Shown here: in pieces, positions 22,434 through 32,551 of the stretch
Numbering within the stretch: position 1 is the stretch's first letter
Layout of the letters: each line of letters starts with the position of its first letter
Source: Niallia circulans
GTDB lineage: Bacteria > Bacillota > Bacilli > Bacillales > Cytobacillaceae
Length of the DNA stretch: 64,000 nt
Assembly: GCF_003726095.1 (NCBI RefSeq)
Contig: NZ_CP026031.1
Coordinates: forward strand, 682,001-746,000
Direction: 5' to 3'
Made by a program: the position numbers and the translations under genes
Notes under the pieces: model-generated
Told to the model about the DNA's origin: nothing
What the model saw: only the letters and a program-made list of their open reading frames with translations
Database searches by the model: none

Positions 22434-23357
22434 ATGGAAACTGTTCCCGCTACGAAAAATGTAAAACAAATGAAATTAAAAAACTCCAGAAGTACATCCT
22501 TTGCACCATGGCTATTTTTAGCCCCTCATTTGATCATTTTTGGAGTGTTTTTTCTTATTCCAATCTTTTTTGGAATTTATATTTCTTTTACAGAATGGGA
22601 TTTAATTAGTTCGCCAATTTTTGTTGGATTGGATAATTACAAAGAATTATTACTTCAACCAGACTCCGTCTTTTATGAACAACTTCATAATGGGTTGAAA
22701 AATACCTTTTTATTTGTTCTATTTACTGTCCCATTTTGTATTATTGTACCTCTGCTTCTTGCAGCAGCTTTGAACACAAAACCAGTTCTATGGAAAGTAT
22801 TTCAGTCTTTATTCTATTTACCATCATTGTTTGCAATTTCTGCTGTCATCATTATTTGGGGGCTTATGTTTAATGTAACATATGGTCCAATTAATAATAT
22901 TTTCAATCTGGAAACCGTTTGGACTGGTACTCAGCCATATGCATGGATTGCATTGGTAGCAGTAACAGTTTGGTGGACGATTGGAGGAAATATGATCATT
23001 TACCAAGCGGCATTGAATGGTATTCCGAAAGATTATTATGAAGCGGCAGATATTGATGGCGCATCTCCTTTTCAGAAGTTTATGAAAATTACCCTTCCGA
23101 GCATTAGAGGTCAAATTCTATATACGGTTGTTATTACAACCATTGCTCAATTTAATGTTTATGGACAGCCGTTGATGTTAACAGGTGGCGGTCCAACAGA
23201 TTCAACAAGGGTGTTATTAATGGATATTCAGCAAAATGCCTTTGGTTCAGGTCAATCAATTGCGGGGATCTCGTCGGCGATGGCTGTTATTCTTGGACTT
23301 TGTATAATGGTTGTTGCATCATTACAATTCTTTTTCTTGAGAGAGAAGAAGAATTAA
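22434..23357 (+). CDS. Sugar ABC transporter permease, MalF/LacF type
   Basis: The 307-aa inner-membrane permease has six or so hydrophobic segments (APWLFLAPHLIIFGVFFLIPIFF near the N terminus), the YISFTEWDLIS and FVGLDNYKELL motifs of MalF-like subunits, and the EAA loop YYEAADIDGASPFQKFMKITLP that contacts the ATPase. The ATG is preceded by AGGAAG. No ATPase is encoded in the island, so a shared MsmX-type ATPase elsewhere in the genome probably energises it. Confidence 0.93.
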   Translation: METVPATKNVKQMKLKNSRSTSFAPWLFLAPHLIIFGVFFLIPIFFGIYISFTEWDLISSPIFVGLDNYKELLLQPDSVFYEQLHNGLKNTFLFVLFTVPFCIIVPLLLAAALNTKPVLWKVFQSLFYLPSLFAISAVIIIWGLMFNVTYGPINNIFNLETVWTGTQPYAWIALVAVTVWWTIGGNMIIYQAALNGIPKDYYEAADIDGASPFQKFMKITLPSIRGQILYTVVITTIAQFNVYGQPLMLTGGGPTDSTRVLLMDIQQNAFGSGQSIAGISSAMAVILGLCIMVVASLQFFFLREKKN

Positions 23358-23373
23358 TTAAAGGAGGAAGAGT

Positions 23374-24219
23374 ATGAGCAGTAAAAGAATCAATCCACTA
23401 CCTAAAATAATCGGGTTTGCCTTTTTGCTTATCATGGCTGTGATTTGGATTATTCCTTTATTATGGGGAGTTGTAACCTCCTTTAAATCAGAGATAGAAC
23501 TACAAACAGTAGGCTTTAAATTTCTTCCCATTGAATGGGTACTGACAAATTACACGACTTTATTAGTTGATAATACAAGTACACCATTGGTTCGTTGGTT
23601 TACAAATTCAGTTGTTATTTCTGTGTCACACACATTATTAGTATTAATTGTGGTGACATTATCAGCCTTCGCTTTTAGTAGATTGAATTTTAGAGGGAAA
23701 AATGGTTTGTTTGCCTTTTTAATGGCAACGATGATGTTTCCTGGTGTAGTAAATCTTATTCCTCTCTATAAAATCATCGATATTCTTGGTTGGGTAAATT
23801 CTCCGATTGCGATGATTGTTCCAGGCGCAGCAGGTGTATTCAATATTTTTCTAGTTAGACAATTTATGAATAATATTCCTCTCGAATTTGATGAAGCAGC
23901 TCGTATGGATGGGGCAAGTGATTTTCAAATTTTAGGTAAGGTAATTTTGCCTTTGATCAAACCGGTTCTCCTTGTTGTTGCCTTATTTTCCTTTACAGGA
24001 TCATGGAATGACTTTTTATGGCCATCAATTGTTTTTAATGATATAGAAAAAATGCCGATCACACCGGGGCTGCAGCTATTGCAAGGGATGTATCAAGCAC
24101 AGCCAACCTTATTAATGGCAGGCGCATTGGTTGCGATAATTCCCACCTTTATCCTGTACCTATTCGCACAGAAATATTTCTTAGAATCAATGTCCTTATC
24201 AGCTGGAGTGAAAGGATAA
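23374..24219 (+). CDS. Sugar ABC transporter permease, MalG/LacG type
   Basis: Partner permease of 281 aa with about six membrane segments, the conserved FTNSVVISVSHTLLVLIVVTLSAFAFSRLNF region and the EAA loop EFDEAARMDGASDFQILGKVILPLIKP. AAAGGAGG precedes the ATG 16 nt after the previous gene. Its TAA stop shares a base with the next ATG (TAATG). Confidence 0.93.
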   Translation: MSSKRINPLPKIIGFAFLLIMAVIWIIPLLWGVVTSFKSEIELQTVGFKFLPIEWVLTNYTTLLVDNTSTPLVRWFTNSVVISVSHTLLVLIVVTLSAFAFSRLNFRGKNGLFAFLMATMMFPGVVNLIPLYKIIDILGWVNSPIAMIVPGAAGVFNIFLVRQFMNNIPLEFDEAARMDGASDFQILGKVILPLIKPVLLVVALFSFTGSWNDFLWPSIVFNDIEKMPITPGLQLLQGMYQAQPTLLMAGALVAIIPTFILYLFAQKYFLESMSLSAGVKG

Positions 24220-24656
24220 TGAATAGAAAACTAGAAAGAAATTTAGTGAGAATAGTAGGCGTTTGGCAAATCGTTGATGGACTTATTACGATCCTGCTAT
24301 ATGGAACAGTAAAAAAGGTAGAAGGTGCTAAGCTTGTGGAGGACTCGGCTTTTGTCTATATAAAAGCGATGGAATCTTATGTTGGAAGTATCTATATATT
24401 CATTGGTATGTTTGGGGCTTTATTAATTGGTCTAGGATTAATAAATTTAGTCTGTGCCAAGAAATATATGATAGATGATCAAGTTCATGTAAAGGTTGCC
24501 GTATGGCTGTTTGTATGTGGAGCACTATCCTATATCATCATGGATATTATCAGTCTAGTTTTATGTATGTCAGCGGGTATTTTAGTTTTAGCAAAAAATA
24601 AATCTATTCGAAAAATAAATAGGACAATAAATAAACGAGTCGGAGGTATAAATTAA
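24219..24656 (+). CDS. Unrecognised membrane protein in the sugar operon
   Basis: 145 residues that I do not recognise. Three to four hydrophobic segments are visible (about residues 11-30, 55-80 and 90-125), with a basic C-terminal tail rich in Lys/Arg/Asn. It is locked into the operon by one-base TAATG overlaps on both sides, so it is very likely translated with the permease and the GH2 enzyme. Possible accessory or small membrane partner of the transporter; no function is claimed. Confidence 0.75.
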   Translation: MNRKLERNLVRIVGVWQIVDGLITILLYGTVKKVEGAKLVEDSAFVYIKAMESYVGSIYIFIGMFGALLIGLGLINLVCAKKYMIDDQVHVKVAVWLFVCGALSYIIMDIISLVLCMSAGILVLAKNKSIRKINRTINKRVGGIN

Positions 24657-26398
24657 TGAATGTATTGCATCCAAATCCTCAGTTTCACAGAGTGGAATGG
24701 GTTTCTTTAGATGGAAAATGGAAATTTGCGTTTGATGATAAAAAAGTGGGAGACAAAGAGAGATGGTATGACTCTTTTCCAGAAAGCCAAACAATCAATG
24801 TGCCGTTTACTTATGAGACGAAAGCGAGCGGCGTCAATCAGCAAGAACATCATGAAACAGTATGGTATGAAAGAACAATCGTAATCGATGATACAAAGAA
24901 GCATCCAATTGTCCATTTTGAAGGAGTAGATTATGAGGCTTTTATCTATGTAAATGGGAATCTTGCCACGATCCATCAAGGAGGTTACCATGGTTTTTCT
25001 GTGGATGTAACTGACTTTGTAACAACTGGAGAGAATAAACTAACTATTAAAGTCAAAGATTCAAAGGATTGTGCACAACCAAGAGGAAAACAGCGCTGGC
25101 ATGATGAGAATTTTGGCTGCTGGTATGTTCAGACAACAGGAATATGGAAATCCGTTTGGTTGGAATATGTAAATGAGTTTCACTTAAATCATGCGAAAAT
25201 TACACCATTATTTGATGCCCAACAAGTAGCGATTGAAGTAGAAACAAAAGGAATTCCGCTAACGGCAGATGGCTATAAAATAGTGGCATCCATCCAATTT
25301 GACGATAAAGTAATCAATGAATTAACAGCTAATATAATTGATAATGCAGCGTCCCTTACTGGAAGTGTATTAGAAAGACTGGATCCATGGACAATGAAAG
25401 TATGGAGTCCAGAAAGCCCTAAATTATATGATTTGACGCTTAAATTGTACCACCATGATGAATTACTGGATGAAATTCACTCTTATTTTGGTATGCGCAA
25501 GATATCTATTGAAGGAAATAGAATTCTTCTTAATAATAGAGAGTTATATCAACGCTTAATTTTGGATCAAGGCTACTGGGAAGAATCAGATTTAACACCA
25601 CCAAGTGTTGCGGCGTTGGAAGAAGATATCGATAAAATATTAGAGTTGGGATATAACGGAGTTCGTAAGCACCAAAAAGTAGAAGACAGCAGATTTTTAT
25701 ATTTAGCAGATAAGAAAGGGCTTCTTGTCTGGCTGGAAGTTGGTTCAACGTATGGCTTTAGTGACAAAGCAGTCCGCAATTTTACCCATGAATGGCTGGA
25801 AATTGTGAAGCAAAATTACAACCATCCGAGTGTGATTACATGGGTGCCATTTAATGAATCGTGGGGCATTGGCGATATCCATCATGATAAGCAGCAACAA
25901 GCTTTTACGGAAAGTATCTATCATTTAACTAAAGCGTATGATCGTAATCGCCCTGTTATCACAAATGATGGCTGGGAACATACTATTTCCGATATTATCA
26001 CCCTTCATGACTATGAGGAATATGGAGCGTTGCTTGCAAGTAGATATAAAGACAGCGACAAGTTAATGTCAAATGGCATCCAGTTCAATAAAGGTTTTTA
26101 TGCTTTTGCAGATGGTTATCCGTATAAAGGACAGCCAATAGTTATTTCAGAGTTTGGCGGAATCGCTTTCCAAACAGAGGAAGGTTGGGGCTATGGGAAT
26201 CAAGTGAAGGATGAAGAAGCGTTCTTTAAACGTTTTGAAGACATCCACCATGCAGTTCAGGATTTAGAATACGTATGTGGTTATTGTTATACACAACTAA
26301 CCGATGTCCAACAAGAAGTAAATGGCTTACTTACAATCGATCGGAAGCCAAAAGTTTCTGTAGAGAGAGTAAGACAAGTAAATACCCGAAGATTATAA
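24656..26398 (+). CDS. Glycoside hydrolase family 2 enzyme (beta-galactosidase/beta-glucuronidase type), copy A
   Basis: 580-aa cytoplasmic GH2 glycosidase with no signal peptide. The N-terminal sugar-binding jelly roll (LDGKWKFAFDD, VWYERTIVIDD, GGYHGFSVDVTDFV) is followed by an Ig-like domain and a TIM barrel. The acid/base Glu401 lies in the NESWGIGDIHHD motif and the nucleophile Glu499 in ISEFGGIAF. Also typical are YNGVRKHQKVED and NDGWEH. The length fits the compact glucuronidase-like branch rather than the 1000-aa LacZ branch. The substrate is presumably delivered by the adjacent ABC transporter. Confidence 0.9.
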   Translation: MNVLHPNPQFHRVEWVSLDGKWKFAFDDKKVGDKERWYDSFPESQTINVPFTYETKASGVNQQEHHETVWYERTIVIDDTKKHPIVHFEGVDYEAFIYVNGNLATIHQGGYHGFSVDVTDFVTTGENKLTIKVKDSKDCAQPRGKQRWHDENFGCWYVQTTGIWKSVWLEYVNEFHLNHAKITPLFDAQQVAIEVETKGIPLTADGYKIVASIQFDDKVINELTANIIDNAASLTGSVLERLDPWTMKVWSPESPKLYDLTLKLYHHDELLDEIHSYFGMRKISIEGNRILLNNRELYQRLILDQGYWEESDLTPPSVAALEEDIDKILELGYNGVRKHQKVEDSRFLYLADKKGLLVWLEVGSTYGFSDKAVRNFTHEWLEIVKQNYNHPSVITWVPFNESWGIGDIHHDKQQQAFTESIYHLTKAYDRNRPVITNDGWEHTISDIITLHDYEEYGALLASRYKDSDKLMSNGIQFNKGFYAFADGYPYKGQPIVISEFGGIAFQTEEGWGYGNQVKDEEAFFKRFEDIHHAVQDLEYVCGYCYTQLTDVQQEVNGLLTIDRKPKVSVERVRQVNTRRL

Positions 26399-26415
26399 TC
26401 ATAGGAGTGTATACG

Positions 26416-28251
26416 ATGACGAGACAAGAATATCCCCGTCCGCAGTTCGTACGTGACCAGTGGATTAACTTAAATGGAACTTGGCAATTTCAGTTTGACG
26501 ATAAGAATGTTGGTGAACAAGAGCAATATTTTAATAAAGAAACACTGGATAAAGAAATACAAGTACCGTTTGTTTACCAATCTAAGTTAAGTGGAATTGG
26601 GGAAAGAACCATTCATGAATATGTATGGTATAAGAAAGAAGTAGTGATTCCTAAATACGCAGATAAACGAACGATCTTGCATTTTGGTGCAGTAGATTAC
26701 TATTGCAAGGTATACGTGAACGGAAAATTTGTGGGAGACCATGAAGGCGGGCATACTTCATTCTCATTTGATATTTCGAATTATATATTAGACGAAAACC
26801 AAAGTATTACTGTTAAAGTCTATGATCCTATCAAAGATGAAACCATTCCACGAGGGAAGCAGTTCTGGGAAGAAGAACCAAGGGCGATTTGGTATACGAA
26901 TTCTACAGGGATTTGGCAGACGGTCTGGGTGGAACAAGTAAATAATGATTATCTGGAAAAAGTTCGATTTACTCCTGATCTAGACCGCGGTGTCGTCTGG
27001 ATGGATTTTGATTTAAATAAAGAAGCAGAAATATCAAAAGCGAATTATTATGTGAAATACAAAATAAGTTTTAAGAATATTTTAATTGCGGAAGATCGAA
27101 TTAAAATGAATAATCTTGCGGAAAAACGTGCGGTTGATATTATCCAAAATAAAATCTTTCGCACAAATTTTCACGATAGCGGCTATACTTGGTCACCGGA
27201 ACACCCAAATGTATTTAACGTATCTATCGAACTTTGTGATGAAAAAGGAATCGTTTTAGATAAAGTACAATCTTATTTCGGCTATCGAAAAGTTCATACA
27301 GAAAATGGTATGGTTTATTTAAACAATAAACCATATTATCAAAAGCTGGTTCTTGATCAAGGTTATTGGCCAGAGGGGCTTTTAACGGCGCCGAAAGCAG
27401 AAGATTATAAAAAGGATATAGAATTAGCGAAAGAAATGGGATTCAATGGCTGTAGAAAGCATCAAAAAACAGAAGATCCTCTCTTCATGTATTATGCAGA
27501 TACATTAGGTTTTCTAGTATGGGGAGAATGTGCATCTGCTCCTGTTTATACAAAAGAAGCGGCGACAAGATTAATGAAGGAATGGATGGAAATAGTCGAT
27601 CGTGACTATAATCACCCTTCTATCGTTACTTGGGTTCCCTTAAATGAAAGCTGGGGTATTCCGGATATTCATCATGATAAAAAACAACAGCATTTCTCTA
27701 CAACCATGTATCACATGCTCCATGCTATTGATGGTACACGTCTGGTTATCTCAAATGATGGCTGGGAAGCAACCGTTACAGATATCTGTGCGATTCATAA
27801 CTACGGTCATGGAAATGCCGATGAAAAAGCGAAGTATCAATACTTCAAAGAGTCCATATCTACAGTTGATAATTTACTTACACATTCACATAGTAAATGG
27901 GAAGTGTATGCAGAAAACCACTCCCACCAAGGAGAACCAATCCTGTTAACAGAATTCGGAGGCATCGCCTTTAAAATCGGCGAACAAAGCGGTTGGGGCT
28001 ACACTTCTGTGGAGAACGCAGAAGATTATATAACAGAATACCGCAAAATCATGGAAGCAATCTTTCAATCAAAGGGATTATGGGGCTATTGCTATACGCA
28101 GCTGACAGATGTTGAACAAGAAATTAATGGGATTTTAACGTATAATCGGATTCCAAAATGCGATTTATCCAAGATTAATGAACTGAATAATCTCTTCTTT
28201 CCCGAGCGATTGGCGATTAAAGGGAAGGCGGCTAATGGAGGCATAAACTAA
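26416..28251 (+). CDS. Glycoside hydrolase family 2 enzyme, copy B
   Basis: 611-aa paralogue of the preceding enzyme, with the same domain order. Acid/base Glu411 is in the NESWGIPDIHHD motif and nucleophile Glu513 in LLTEFGGIAF. LDQGYWPEGLLTAPKAED, NGCRKHQKTED and SNDGWEATVTD align with copy A. The ATG at 26416 is chosen because ATAGGAG lies just before it, the protein then starts like copy A (HPNPQF versus YPRPQF), and an upstream in-frame extension would overlap the preceding gene without a ribosome binding site. The two copies are clearly diverged, suggesting different substrate preference. Confidence 0.9.
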   Translation: MTRQEYPRPQFVRDQWINLNGTWQFQFDDKNVGEQEQYFNKETLDKEIQVPFVYQSKLSGIGERTIHEYVWYKKEVVIPKYADKRTILHFGAVDYYCKVYVNGKFVGDHEGGHTSFSFDISNYILDENQSITVKVYDPIKDETIPRGKQFWEEEPRAIWYTNSTGIWQTVWVEQVNNDYLEKVRFTPDLDRGVVWMDFDLNKEAEISKANYYVKYKISFKNILIAEDRIKMNNLAEKRAVDIIQNKIFRTNFHDSGYTWSPEHPNVFNVSIELCDEKGIVLDKVQSYFGYRKVHTENGMVYLNNKPYYQKLVLDQGYWPEGLLTAPKAEDYKKDIELAKEMGFNGCRKHQKTEDPLFMYYADTLGFLVWGECASAPVYTKEAATRLMKEWMEIVDRDYNHPSIVTWVPLNESWGIPDIHHDKKQQHFSTTMYHMLHAIDGTRLVISNDGWEATVTDICAIHNYGHGNADEKAKYQYFKESISTVDNLLTHSHSKWEVYAENHSHQGEPILLTEFGGIAFKIGEQSGWGYTSVENAEDYITEYRKIMEAIFQSKGLWGYCYTQLTDVEQEINGILTYNRIPKCDLSKINELNNLFFPERLAIKGKAANGGIN

Positions 28252-28671
28252 CTAGATAATCTGTAAAGACCAACAATCTCTCATTTAGCTATTAGCTAAT
28301 GGTTATTTTCTAATGCTGGTTGTTGCTGGTTTAAATGTAGTCATGTTTAAAAACTAATTTGTTCCAAACTATACTTATCAACAGTAATATGTTAAAATGT
28401 TCAAGGCTCATGACAGCGAAAATGATGGATGGTTTCAAGTTATCCTGAGTTTCCTGACATGGGTTTTTATTTTGTCCGCTCAAAAAATAGTAACGAACGA
28501 ATTAATTTCCAAAAGGAATACATAGCTATTTAGTAGCAGGGTTTGATAAAATACAAAAAGGAATGAGTTTTAGCATAGGCTGTTTGTCTGAACAATAATG
28601 GCAAGACTGTCTTCGATTAATACTAGCAAACCTTTAATCGACTATCTCTCTTAACGTTTGGAGGAAATAAT
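28252..28671 (+). other. Intergenic region between the sugar island and def
   Basis: No gene is visible over 420 nt. It contains a tiny palindrome TTAGCTATTAGCTAA near 28287 and a larger interrupted stem-loop described separately. The right end has the def ribosome binding site GGAGGAAA. It marks the right junction of the accessory island with the conserved def-fmt block. Confidence 0.5.
28409..28474 (+). terminator. Possible terminator of the GH2 operon
   Basis: CATGACAGCGAAA pairs imperfectly with TTTCCTGACATG across a long loop and is followed by GGGTTTTTATTTTG. The stem is long but contains mismatches, so this is tentative. Confidence 0.35.
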
Positions 28672-29160
28672 GTGGCAGTAAAACAAATTGTAATGTACCC
28701 GGATCCGGTGTTAGAAATACCATGCGCGGAAGTTACAGTCTTTGATAAAAAATTAGCAAAGTTATTAAACGATATGTATGATACAATGATTGAATTTGAC
28801 GGAGTAGGACTAGCTGCTCCACAAATCGGTATATCGAAACGCATTGCTGTAGTAGATATTGATGATGATATGGGTACACTGGAATTAATTAATCCCAAAT
28901 TATTAGAAGTAAATGGCTCTCAAGTTGGTCCCGAAGGATGTTTAAGTTTCCCGGGATTATTCGGAGATGTCGAAAGACCATTGTCTATTACAGTAGAGGC
29001 GCAAAATAGAAAAGGAAAAAAATATATAATAGAAGCAGAAGAATATTTAGCACGAGCAATTTTACATGAAATGGATCATTTAGATGGAGTGCTATTTACA
29101 TCAAAGGTAATTCGCTATCTAGAGGAAGATGAGCTAGAAGGAGTGGAAGCAAATGACTAA
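28672..29160 (+). CDS. def: Peptide deformylase
   Basis: Removes the formyl group from N-terminal formyl-methionine. The 162-aa type 1 enzyme shows all three motifs: [17 protein letters not shown] (metal Cys) and HEMDHLDG (metal histidines plus catalytic Glu). The start is GTG, fixed by GGAGGAAA upstream and the family N terminus [14 protein letters not shown]. It overlaps fmt by 8 nt. Confidence 0.97.
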   Translation: MAVKQIVMYPDPVLEIPCAEVTVFDKKLAKLLNDMYDTMIEFDGVGLAAPQIGISKRIAVVDIDDDMGTLELINPKLLEVNGSQVGPEGCLSFPGLFGDVERPLSITVEAQNRKGKKYIIEAEEYLARAILHEMDHLDGVLFTSKVIRYLEEDELEGVEAND

Positions 29161-30112
29161 AGTAGTGTTTATGGGAACCCCGGATTTCTCTGTTCCTGTA
29201 TTACAAAGATTATTAGAAGAAAAGTATGAAGTAATTGCGGTTGTGACACAGCCTGATCGTCCTGTGGGCAGAAAAAAGGTGTTAACCCCGCCGCCAGTAA
29301 AGGTAGAAGCTCTAAAACATGATATCCCTGTCTATCAACCAGAGAAGATTCGTCAATCAGACGAGCTGAAAGCTATTATCTCTTTGAACCCGGATATTAT
29401 TGTGACTGCTGCGTTCGGTCAAATTTTGCCAAAAGAGCTATTAGATGCACCAAAATTCGGCTGTGTGAATGTTCATGCGTCCTTGCTTCCTGAATTAAGA
29501 GGAGGAGCTCCAATTCATTACAGTATTTTACAAGGAAAAGAAAAAACCGGTATTACGATTATGTATATGGCGGAGAAGTTGGATGCTGGTGATATTATTT
29601 CAGTTGCGGAAGTGGAAATTGAAGAAGAAGATACAGTAGGGACACTGCATGATAAATTAAGTCGTGTCGGAAGTGATTTATTAGCGGAAACTTTGCCTAA
29701 ACTGTTAGCAGGAGAAATTACACCAATTCCGCAAAATGATGAGGAGGCGACGTTTGCGCCAAATCTGAAGCGTTCGGACGAACAAATTGACTGGACTGTT
29801 TCTGGAGAAGAAATTTACAATAAAATACGTGGACTAAATCCTTGGCCAGTAGCTTTCACTCTTTATCAAGGAAAGGTGATGAAAGTATGGGCGGGGAAGA
29901 AAGTGGCGAAAAAGAAAGATGCCGCTCCTGGAACGATTGTCGACATAACAGATCAAGGTCCAATTGTGGCAACAGGTAATGACACATACATTCAATTAAC
30001 AGAAGTACAACCAGCGGGCAAGAAGAAAATGGACATCAGCGAATTCTTACGTGGGGCTGGCAGTAAAATGCAAGTAAATGAGATATTAGGAGTTACGAAT
30101 GAAGAAAACTAA
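29153..30112 (+). CDS. fmt: Methionyl-tRNA formyltransferase
   Basis: Formylates initiator Met-tRNA using 10-formyl-THF, the partner reaction to deformylase. 319 aa: N-terminal [18 protein letters not shown], catalytic [21 protein letters not shown] with the conserved Asn-His, and a C-terminal OB-like domain ([13 protein letters not shown] segment [12 protein letters not shown]). The start overlaps def; the end overlaps rsmB by 14 nt, so def-fmt-rsmB-rlmN are translationally linked. Confidence 0.97.
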   Translation: MTKVVFMGTPDFSVPVLQRLLEEKYEVIAVVTQPDRPVGRKKVLTPPPVKVEALKHDIPVYQPEKIRQSDELKAIISLNPDIIVTAAFGQILPKELLDAPKFGCVNVHASLLPELRGGAPIHYSILQGKEKTGITIMYMAEKLDAGDIISVAEVEIEEEDTVGTLHDKLSRVGSDLLAETLPKLLAGEITPIPQNDEEATFAPNLKRSDEQIDWTVSGEEIYNKIRGLNPWPVAFTLYQGKVMKVWAGKKVAKKKDAAPGTIVDITDQGPIVATGNDTYIQLTEVQPAGKKKMDISEFLRGAGSKMQVNEILGVTNEEN

Positions 30113-31451
30113 AAAAAATGTGCGAGAAGCAGCATTAGATATTTTGGAAGCTATTCAAAAAAATCAAGCGTATAGTAACTTATTGCTAAATACGACGATT
30201 AAGAAAAATGAGATTCCATCTAAAGATATCGGTTTGTTAACAGAAATTGTTTATGGAACGCTGCAACGAAAAATGACCCTTGAATTTTATCTACGTCCTT
30301 TCCTCAATAAAGGAAAGAAAATAGAAGAGTGGGTTTATATTCTTCTGCAGATGACTGTCTATCAAATTGTTTATTTAGATCGTATTCCCGATCATGCTGC
30401 CATAAATGAAGCAGTAGAAATTGCTAAAAAAAGGGGTCATAAAGGAATAAGCGGCTTTGTAAATGCTGTACTAAGAAATATGCAAAGACAAGGCTTGCCA
30501 TCCTTTCATGAGATTCAAGATGAAATAGAACGACTTTCCATTGAAACAAGTCATCCAACTTGGCTTGTAAAAAGATGGGTCGAGCAGCTTGGTGTAGAAG
30601 AAGCGAAAAAAATGTGCGAAATTAATCTAACAGCACCGATGCAAACTGCAAGGGTTAATACAACAAAGGTTTCTGTAACGGAATGTATAGAACTTTTAAC
30701 AGAAGAAGGATTTCAAGTAGAAGCAAGTGAGGTAATTCCAGAAGGGATTAAAGTTTTAAAGGGAAATATCGCTCATTCATCTGCTTATGAAAAAGGGCTG
30801 CTGACGATTCAAGATGAAAGCTCGATGATTGTTGCTTATGCACTAGATTTAGACAAACCTTATTCCGTATTGGATGCTTGTGCAGCTCCAGGTGGTAAAT
30901 CTACTCATATTGCAGAGAAGATGAATAAGGACGGCAACATCCTTTCTATTGACCTTCATGACCATAAAGTAAAGCTGATTAAGCAAAATGCAGACCGCTT
31001 AAATTTACCAACGATTGAAACGAAGGCAATGGATTCAAGAAAGCTGGACAAAAGCTTGGAGCAAGAAAGCTTTGATCGAATTCTGTTAGATGCACCATGT
31101 TCAGGGTTTGGCGTAATGAGAAGAAAGCCAGATATGAAATATACAAAAACAGAAGCAGATGTCGATCGGCTGCAGAAAATTCAGTTGGATTTACTAGCAT
31201 CTGTTTCCCTGCTTTTAAAAAAAGGTGGAATATTAGTATATAGTACCTGTACCATTGATAAAGCAGAGAATGAAGAAGTGGTGGAGAAATTCTTAGCTGC
31301 CAATACGCAGTTTGAGAGAGATAGTACATTGGCAGATCGTCTGCCTCAAGATGTAAAGAATTACGCAGAAGGAAATGAATTACAGATATTACCGCAATAT
31401 TTTGGCTCAGATGGCTTTTATATTGCAGCATTAAGAAAGAAGGTGCAATGA
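30099..31451 (+). CDS. rsmB: 16S rRNA m5C967 methyltransferase
   Basis: 450 aa: N-terminal NusB-like RNA-binding domain ([21 protein letters not shown]) and C-terminal SAM methyltransferase with [13 protein letters not shown] (motif I), DAPCSGFG (motif IV Cys) and [11 protein letters not shown] (motif VI catalytic Cys). The two cysteines are diagnostic of RNA m5C enzymes. Ends as ATGA with rlmN. Confidence 0.96.
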   Translation: MKKTKKNVREAALDILEAIQKNQAYSNLLLNTTIKKNEIPSKDIGLLTEIVYGTLQRKMTLEFYLRPFLNKGKKIEEWVYILLQMTVYQIVYLDRIPDHAAINEAVEIAKKRGHKGISGFVNAVLRNMQRQGLPSFHEIQDEIERLSIETSHPTWLVKRWVEQLGVEEAKKMCEINLTAPMQTARVNTTKVSVTECIELLTEEGFQVEASEVIPEGIKVLKGNIAHSSAYEKGLLTIQDESSMIVAYALDLDKPYSVLDACAAPGGKSTHIAEKMNKDGNILSIDLHDHKVKLIKQNADRLNLPTIETKAMDSRKLDKSLEQESFDRILLDAPCSGFGVMRRKPDMKYTKTEADVDRLQKIQLDLLASVSLLLKKGGILVYSTCTIDKAENEEVVEKFLAANTQFERDSTLADRLPQDVKNYAEGNELQILPQYFGSDGFYIAALRKKVQ

Positions 31452-32545
31452 TGGAACAAGTAAAAACATCATCAAGAAGAAGACAAAAAGCAGAACCAAC
31501 TATTCCCTCGATATACTCAATGGAATTGCAAGCACTAAAGGATTGGCTGACAGCGCATAATGAAAAGGCGTTTCGTGCGGATCAAATTTTTGAATGGCTA
31601 TATAAAAAGAGAGTAACCTCTTTTGAAGACATGTCTAACTTATCGAAAAATTTACGTTTAATGCTTCAGGAAAATTTTACGATTACAACATTAAATACGC
31701 TTATTCAGCAAACATCAAATGATGGGACTATTAAATTTTTATTTGAATTACATGATGGATATTCCATTGAAACAGTTTTAATGCGCCATGATTATGGTAA
31801 TTCTGTTTGTGTAACAACCCAAGTTGGCTGTCGAATCGGCTGTACTTTCTGTGCTTCTACATTAGGTGGATTAAAAAGAAACTTAGAAGCAGGAGAAATC
31901 GTTGCACAAGTCGTAAAAGTACAACAGGCATTAGATGAATTAGGCGAACGTGTAAGTTCAGTTGTTATTATGGGAATTGGGGAACCATTTGATAACTTTA
32001 CTAGTATGTTAAGTTTCCTCAAAATTATTAACCATGAACAAGCATTAAATATTGGAGCAAGACATATCACTGTGTCAACCAGTGGGATTATCCCGAAAAT
32101 TTATGAATTTGCGGATCAAAATATGCAAATTAATTTCGCGGTTTCCCTGCACGCGCCAAACACAGAGTTAAGAAGCAGACTAATGCCAATTAACAGAGCG
32201 TATAAATTACCTGATTTAATTGAAGCTATCCGCTACTATGTGGATAAAACAGGTAGACGTGTAAGTTTTGAGTATGGTTTGTTTGGGAACGTAAATGATC
32301 AAGTTGAGCATGCGGAAGAGTTAGCTGAGCTTGTGAAAGGAATCAAGTGTCACGTAAACTTAATTCCTGTTAACTATGTACCAGAAAGAGATTATGTAAG
32401 AACACCGAAGGATCAAATCTTTTTATTTGAAAAAACGTTAAAGAAACATGGAGTAAATGTAACAATCCGTCGTGAGCAAGGTTCAGATATCGATGCTGCA
32501 TGTGGACAGCTTCGTGCGAAGGAGAGAAAAGAAGAGACGAGGTGA
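31448..32545 (+). CDS. rlmN: Dual-specificity 23S rRNA A2503 / tRNA A37 C2-methyltransferase
   Basis: Radical SAM enzyme of 365 aa. The CRIGCTFC motif binds the [4Fe-4S] cluster. The C-terminal Cys in DIDAACGQL and the first-part Cys provide the methyl-carrying/resolving pair known for RlmN. Other family motifs: [34 protein letters not shown]. The start ATGATG overlaps the rsmB stop. Confidence 0.96.
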   Translation: MMEQVKTSSRRRQKAEPTIPSIYSMELQALKDWLTAHNEKAFRADQIFEWLYKKRVTSFEDMSNLSKNLRLMLQENFTITTLNTLIQQTSNDGTIKFLFELHDGYSIETVLMRHDYGNSVCVTTQVGCRIGCTFCASTLGGLKRNLEAGEIVAQVVKVQQALDELGERVSSVVIMGIGEPFDNFTSMLSFLKIINHEQALNIGARHITVSTSGIIPKIYEFADQNMQINFAVSLHAPNTELRSRLMPINRAYKLPDLIEAIRYYVDKTGRRVSFEYGLFGNVNDQVEHAEELAELVKGIKCHVNLIPVNYVPERDYVRTPKDQIFLFEKTLKKHGVNVTIRREQGSDIDAACGQLRAKERKEETR

Positions 32546-32551
32546 TCACCT

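Noticed and set aside
22337..22609. 90-codon frame overlapping the permease start
   Set aside because: It runs through the intergenic hairpins and overlaps the well-supported permease in another frame.
26275..26415. Upstream extension of the second GH2 enzyme
   Set aside because: It lies inside the first GH2 gene, has no ribosome binding site, and the ATG at 26416 with AGGAG upstream matches the paralogue's N terminus.
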